From the NCBI GenBank assembly GCA_012515365.1, contig JAAYYM010000250.1, positions 1-17,812 of the forward strand: a stretch of 17,812 bases of DNA, given 5' to 3'. The stretch comes from Clostridia bacterium. Its GTDB lineage: Bacteria > Bacillota_A > Clostridia > Lachnospirales > Lachnospiraceae. How positions within the stretch are numbered: the first letter of the stretch is position 1; each line of letters begins with the position of its first letter. The notes beneath the pieces are model-generated. The model searched no databases, had not been told where the DNA came from, and saw only the letters and a list, made by a program, of their open reading frames with translations. The position numbers and the translations under genes were made by a program. Shown here piece by piece: positions 15,289 to 17,812 of this stretch.

Positions 15289-16505
15289 ATATGAGAAGTA
15301 GACTGGATTATATAGAAGCACGTGATATGTTGCTTAAGAAAGTAAAACCTGTTGATAGTGAAAAAATCCCGCTTTCTGAAAGTATGGGGCGTATTCTTGC
15401 AGAAAACCAGCAGGCGCTTGAGGATGTGCCTTCTTTTAATCGATCGCCTTATGATGGCTATGCCTTTTTGAGTGAAGATACACAAAACATTTCGAGACAG
15501 TCGCCTGTAACACTCAGACTGCTCGAGGAAGTTCCTGCAGGTGCAGTGCCGTCTAAAACGGTAACGAAGGGAACAGCAGTAAAGATACTCACCGGTGCAC
15601 CGATCCCAGAAGGTGCAGACGCTGTATGCAAGTATGAAGAAGTGGAATTTACGAATAGTACCGTTACGTTGTTTAAATCCTACGCAGTGAATGAAAATAT
15701 TGTATTTGCGGGTGAGGATGTAACATGTGGCAGTCAGCTGGCAGAGTGCGGCAGTGAGATCGATGTGGGGCTGATGGGCACGCTGGCTGCTCAAGGAATC
15801 GCAGCACCCAATGTCTATCGCAGACTAAGGATTGGTATCATCTCTACAGGCAATGAGGTCATGGAACTGGACACTCCGCCAACGGCAGGTAAAATACGTA
15901 ACAGCAATCGATATCTGTTGGAAGCGGCCTTGCTTCGAGAGGGATTTACTCCTGTCTATCTCGGTCTAGGCAAAGATTCCGTGTCAAATATATGTGTCCT
16001 GCTTGAAAAGGGACTTGCAGAATGTGATGCTGTTATTTCCACAGGAGGTGTCTCAGTGGGAGACTATGATCTGACTCCGGCAGCAATGCAGAGTGCAGCC
16101 ATCGATATTATGTTTCACGGAGTACGTATGAAACCGGGAATGGCGTGTGCGTACGGCATGAAGGGGAGCACACTTGTGTGTGGTTTATCGGGAAATCCGG
16201 AGGCGGCACTTACTAATTTTTATGCAATTGCGCTTCCTGTTCTAAAAAAAATGTCAGGAAGGTGCGAATTCCTTCCAAAAGAGCTGTTGCTAACACTACA
16301 GGCAGAATTTCCTAAGAAAAGTCCACAGACAAGGCTGCTGCGAGGCATGCTTGAACTGAAAGACGGTACGGTAAAAATGTTACTGCAAAAGGAACAGGGA
16401 AATATGGTGATGAGTAGTAGGATTGGCTGCAATGTAATGGCTGTGGTACCTGCAGGAAGTGGTCCACTTGAAAAAGGAACTGTACTGAAAGGATTCATGA
16501 TATAA
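15285..16505 (+). CDS. moeA: Molybdopterin molybdenumtransferase MoeA
   Basis: MoeA inserts molybdate into adenylylated molybdopterin to give Moco. The 406 residues are typical. Seen in order are NRSPYDGYAF (52-61), whose Asp57 corresponds to the catalytic Asp of E. coli MoeA (Asp59), and LTGAPIPEGADAVCKYE. The MoCF/MogA-like domain follows with GIISTGNEV, the substrate loop STGGVSVGDYD (252-262), and LSGNPEAAL. A beta-barrel C-terminal domain ends the chain. The start at ATG 15285 overlaps the modC stop (ATGA); ATG 15291, better spaced from AAGGG, is an equal alternative that differs by two residues. The adenylylating partner MogA is not in the window. Confidence 0.95.
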   Translation: MNMRSRLDYIEARDMLLKKVKPVDSEKIPLSESMGRILAENQQALEDVPSFNRSPYDGYAFLSEDTQNISRQSPVTLRLLEEVPAGAVPSKTVTKGTAVKILTGAPIPEGADAVCKYEEVEFTNSTVTLFKSYAVNENIVFAGEDVTCGSQLAECGSEIDVGLMGTLAAQGIAAPNVYRRLRIGIISTGNEVMELDTPPTAGKIRNSNRYLLEAALLREGFTPVYLGLGKDSVSNICVLLEKGLAECDAVISTGGVSVGDYDLTPAAMQSAAIDIMFHGVRMKPGMACAYGMKGSTLVCGLSGNPEAALTNFYAIALPVLKKMSGRCEFLPKELLLTLQAEFPKKSPQTRLLRGMLELKDGTVKMLLQKEQGNMVMSSRIGCNVMAVVPAGSGPLEKGTVLKGFMI

Positions 16506-16541
16506 TTTGTGCGATAAAAAAGAAAAAGACTGGTATCGAAT

Positions 16542-17498
16542 ATGATAGATAACATGGGACGTGAAATTACATATCTGCGGCTTTCTGTAACAGAACTGTG
16601 TAATCTACGCTGCCGTTATTGCATGCCACAAGAAGGCGTTTGTAAGAAGCGTCATGAGGATATGCTGACGGAGGATGAGATGATACAGGCGATCGAGGCG
16701 GCGACAGCATTAGGAATCAATAAACTGAGGATTACAGGTGGAGAACCATTAGTTAAGAAGAATATTCTGTCGATTTGTCGTCGCGCGGCAGCAGTTTCCG
16801 GGATCAAAGAGGTGTGTGTAACCACCAATGGAATACGATTGCCAAAACTGGCTGTGCCACTGAGAGAGGCAGGCGTAAGCCGGCTGAACATCAGCCTGGA
16901 TACGTTAGATGAAAAAAAATATGCCTACATAACAAAACAGGGAGAACTTTCTGATGCCCTTAATGGTGTGCATGCAGCACTGGATGCCGGATTTGAACAG
17001 ATCAAAATAAATGTAGTGCTGATGGGTGGTTTTAATGACGATGAGATAGTAGCGTTGGCGGAGCTGACGAAAAAGTACACATTGGAGGTACGATTCATTG
17101 AGCTGATGCCGATGCTTGATGAAAAGGAATTTGGAGAATACGCCTACCTTCCTTGCTCCACGGTGCTTAAGCAGTTGCCCGAGGCTGTTGCACAGCCACA
17201 GATTAATGGCAGCGTCGCGCGACTGTATCGCTTACCTGGTGCCAAGAGCAATATTGGATTGATCAGTCCGATCAGCGAGCATTTCTGCAGTAAGTGCAAT
17301 CGTCTGCGACTGACAGCAGATGGTAAGATAAAGCCTTGTCTACATTCATCGCAGGAATTTCCAATCAAGGGCTTGAGTAAGGCAAGGATGGAAGAAGCGT
17401 TTAAGAAAGCGATCCTGTTAAAGCCGGGACAGCATTCTTTATCTGATCTGAACAATCAAAGTCTGTCAGGACGCAGCATGAATAAGATTGGGGGATAA
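16542..17498 (+). CDS. moaA: GTP 3',8-cyclase MoaA (radical SAM)
   Basis: MoaA performs the first step of molybdopterin synthesis, turning GTP into the 3',8-cyclised intermediate that MoaC converts to cPMP. The 318 residues have the radical-SAM cluster motif C20-x3-C24-x2-C27 in ELCNLRCRYCMP and the SAM-binding ITGGEP. The C-terminal second cluster is C249-x2-C252-x13-C266 in FCSKCNRLRLT. The chain ends in Gly-Gly, the conserved MoaA tail needed for activity in the family. The start is ATG 16542, giving the usual lead-in GREITYLRLSVTELC; its ribosome site is weak. It lies 36 bases after moeA. MoaC is not in view. Confidence 0.96.
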   Translation: MIDNMGREITYLRLSVTELCNLRCRYCMPQEGVCKKRHEDMLTEDEMIQAIEAATALGINKLRITGGEPLVKKNILSICRRAAAVSGIKEVCVTTNGIRLPKLAVPLREAGVSRLNISLDTLDEKKYAYITKQGELSDALNGVHAALDAGFEQIKINVVLMGGFNDDEIVALAELTKKYTLEVRFIELMPMLDEKEFGEYAYLPCSTVLKQLPEAVAQPQINGSVARLYRLPGAKSNIGLISPISEHFCSKCNRLRLTADGKIKPCLHSSQEFPIKGLSKARMEEAFKKAILLKPGQHSLSDLNNQSLSGRSMNKIGG

Positions 17499-17501
17499 CA
17501 T

Positions 17502-17812
17502 ATGGCAGAAGTAGCGATGCTTGGATTCTCGGCCTATTCCGGAACCGGAAAAACAACACTGATTGAAGGTCTTATAAAAAATCTACGTGCAAGGGGACTG
17601 CGTGTAGGTGTGATCAAACATGATGCCCATCATTTTTTGGTGGATTATAAGGGTAAAGATTCATGGAGGTTTAGTCAAGCAGGTGCAGAGCTTTCGGTGG
17701 TGGCATCAGCAGAAAAGACAGCACTCATTGAGCAGCGTTCCTTGGGATTTTCTCAGGTGGCGGCACTGATGCATGATGTAGATCTCATTCTTGTAGAAGG
17801 ATATAAGCAGGA
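17502..17812 (+). CDS. mobB: Molybdopterin-guanine dinucleotide biosynthesis protein MobB, 3'-truncated by window edge
   Basis: The frame opens at ATG 17502, four bases after the moaA stop with GGGGGAT just upstream, and runs without stop to the right edge (103 whole codons). The N-terminus is MAEVAMLGFSAYSGTGKTT, a P-loop (A11 to T18, AYSGTGKT) in the position typical of MobB GTPases. It is followed by GLRVGVIKHDAHHF, the family's switch-like histidine segment, and by WRFSQAGAELSVVAS and the Walker-B-like DLILVEGYKQ. MobB assists MobA in attaching GMP to Moco. A fusion to another domain beyond the edge is possible. Confidence 0.92.
   Translation, partial: MAEVAMLGFSAYSGTGKTTLIEGLIKNLRARGLRVGVIKHDAHHFLVDYKGKDSWRFSQAGAELSVVASAEKTALIEQRSLGFSQVAALMHDVDLILVEGYKQ

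Noticed and set aside
15189..15794. 201-codon minus-strand frame opposite modC/moeA
   Set aside because: It overlaps two clear plus-strand genes, has no family resemblance and is rich in Cys, Arg and His in the way shadow frames often are.

Overview
The window looks like chromosome from an anaerobic Firmicute of class Clostridia, most likely a Lachnospiraceae-type gut bacterium. This is inferred from moderately AT-rich DNA, strong AGGAGG-type ribosome sites, consensus sigma-A promoters, a clpC...radA neighbourhood, a single-chain PurL with fused glutaminase, and a Moco-type riboswitch ahead of a molybdenum operon. All genes I support are on the + strand. No phage, transposon, CRISPR or RNA gene is visible apart from the riboswitch.

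Layout. (1) Positions 1-2092 hold the 3' part of a large single-span membrane protein with an acidic and lysine-rich cytoplasmic stretch and a Pro/Gly/Met/Gln repeat tail, closed by a good terminator. (2) A proteostasis cluster follows: a short YtrA-type GntR regulator, ClpC, and a membrane-anchored J-domain protein whose start lies inside the end of clpC. (3) A 136-residue conserved-looking protein of unknown role has its own promoter. It is followed by a small direct/inverted repeat cluster and then radA. (4) A TetR-family regulator, expressed from a near-consensus promoter overlapping the radA stop, is followed after 33 bases by the long form of purL. (5) From about 12317 to the right edge lies a molybdenum operon, modA-modB-modC-moeA-moaA-mobB, which runs off the window inside mobB.

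How the genes work together. The last block is a coherent pathway. ModABC imports molybdate, MoaA makes the first pterin intermediate, MoeA inserts Mo into molybdopterin, and MobB is a GTPase accessory for the guanine-dinucleotide form. Ahead of it lies a Moco-type aptamer whose closing stem shares its 3' strand with a potential antiterminator, followed by a textbook intrinsic terminator. The sequence therefore supports feedback by premature termination when cofactor is abundant. The clpC block combines an AAA+ unfoldase, a J-domain membrane protein and a one-component regulator, but lacks the ctsR-mcsA-mcsB genes that precede clpC in Bacillus.

The observations most worth a second look are the mutually exclusive structures of the molybdenum leader, the partial echo of that expression platform between modA and modB, the GntR-ClpC-J-protein arrangement, and the 5'-truncated membrane protein with the repeat tail. 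I do not see a wholly new multi-gene system that I could defend.
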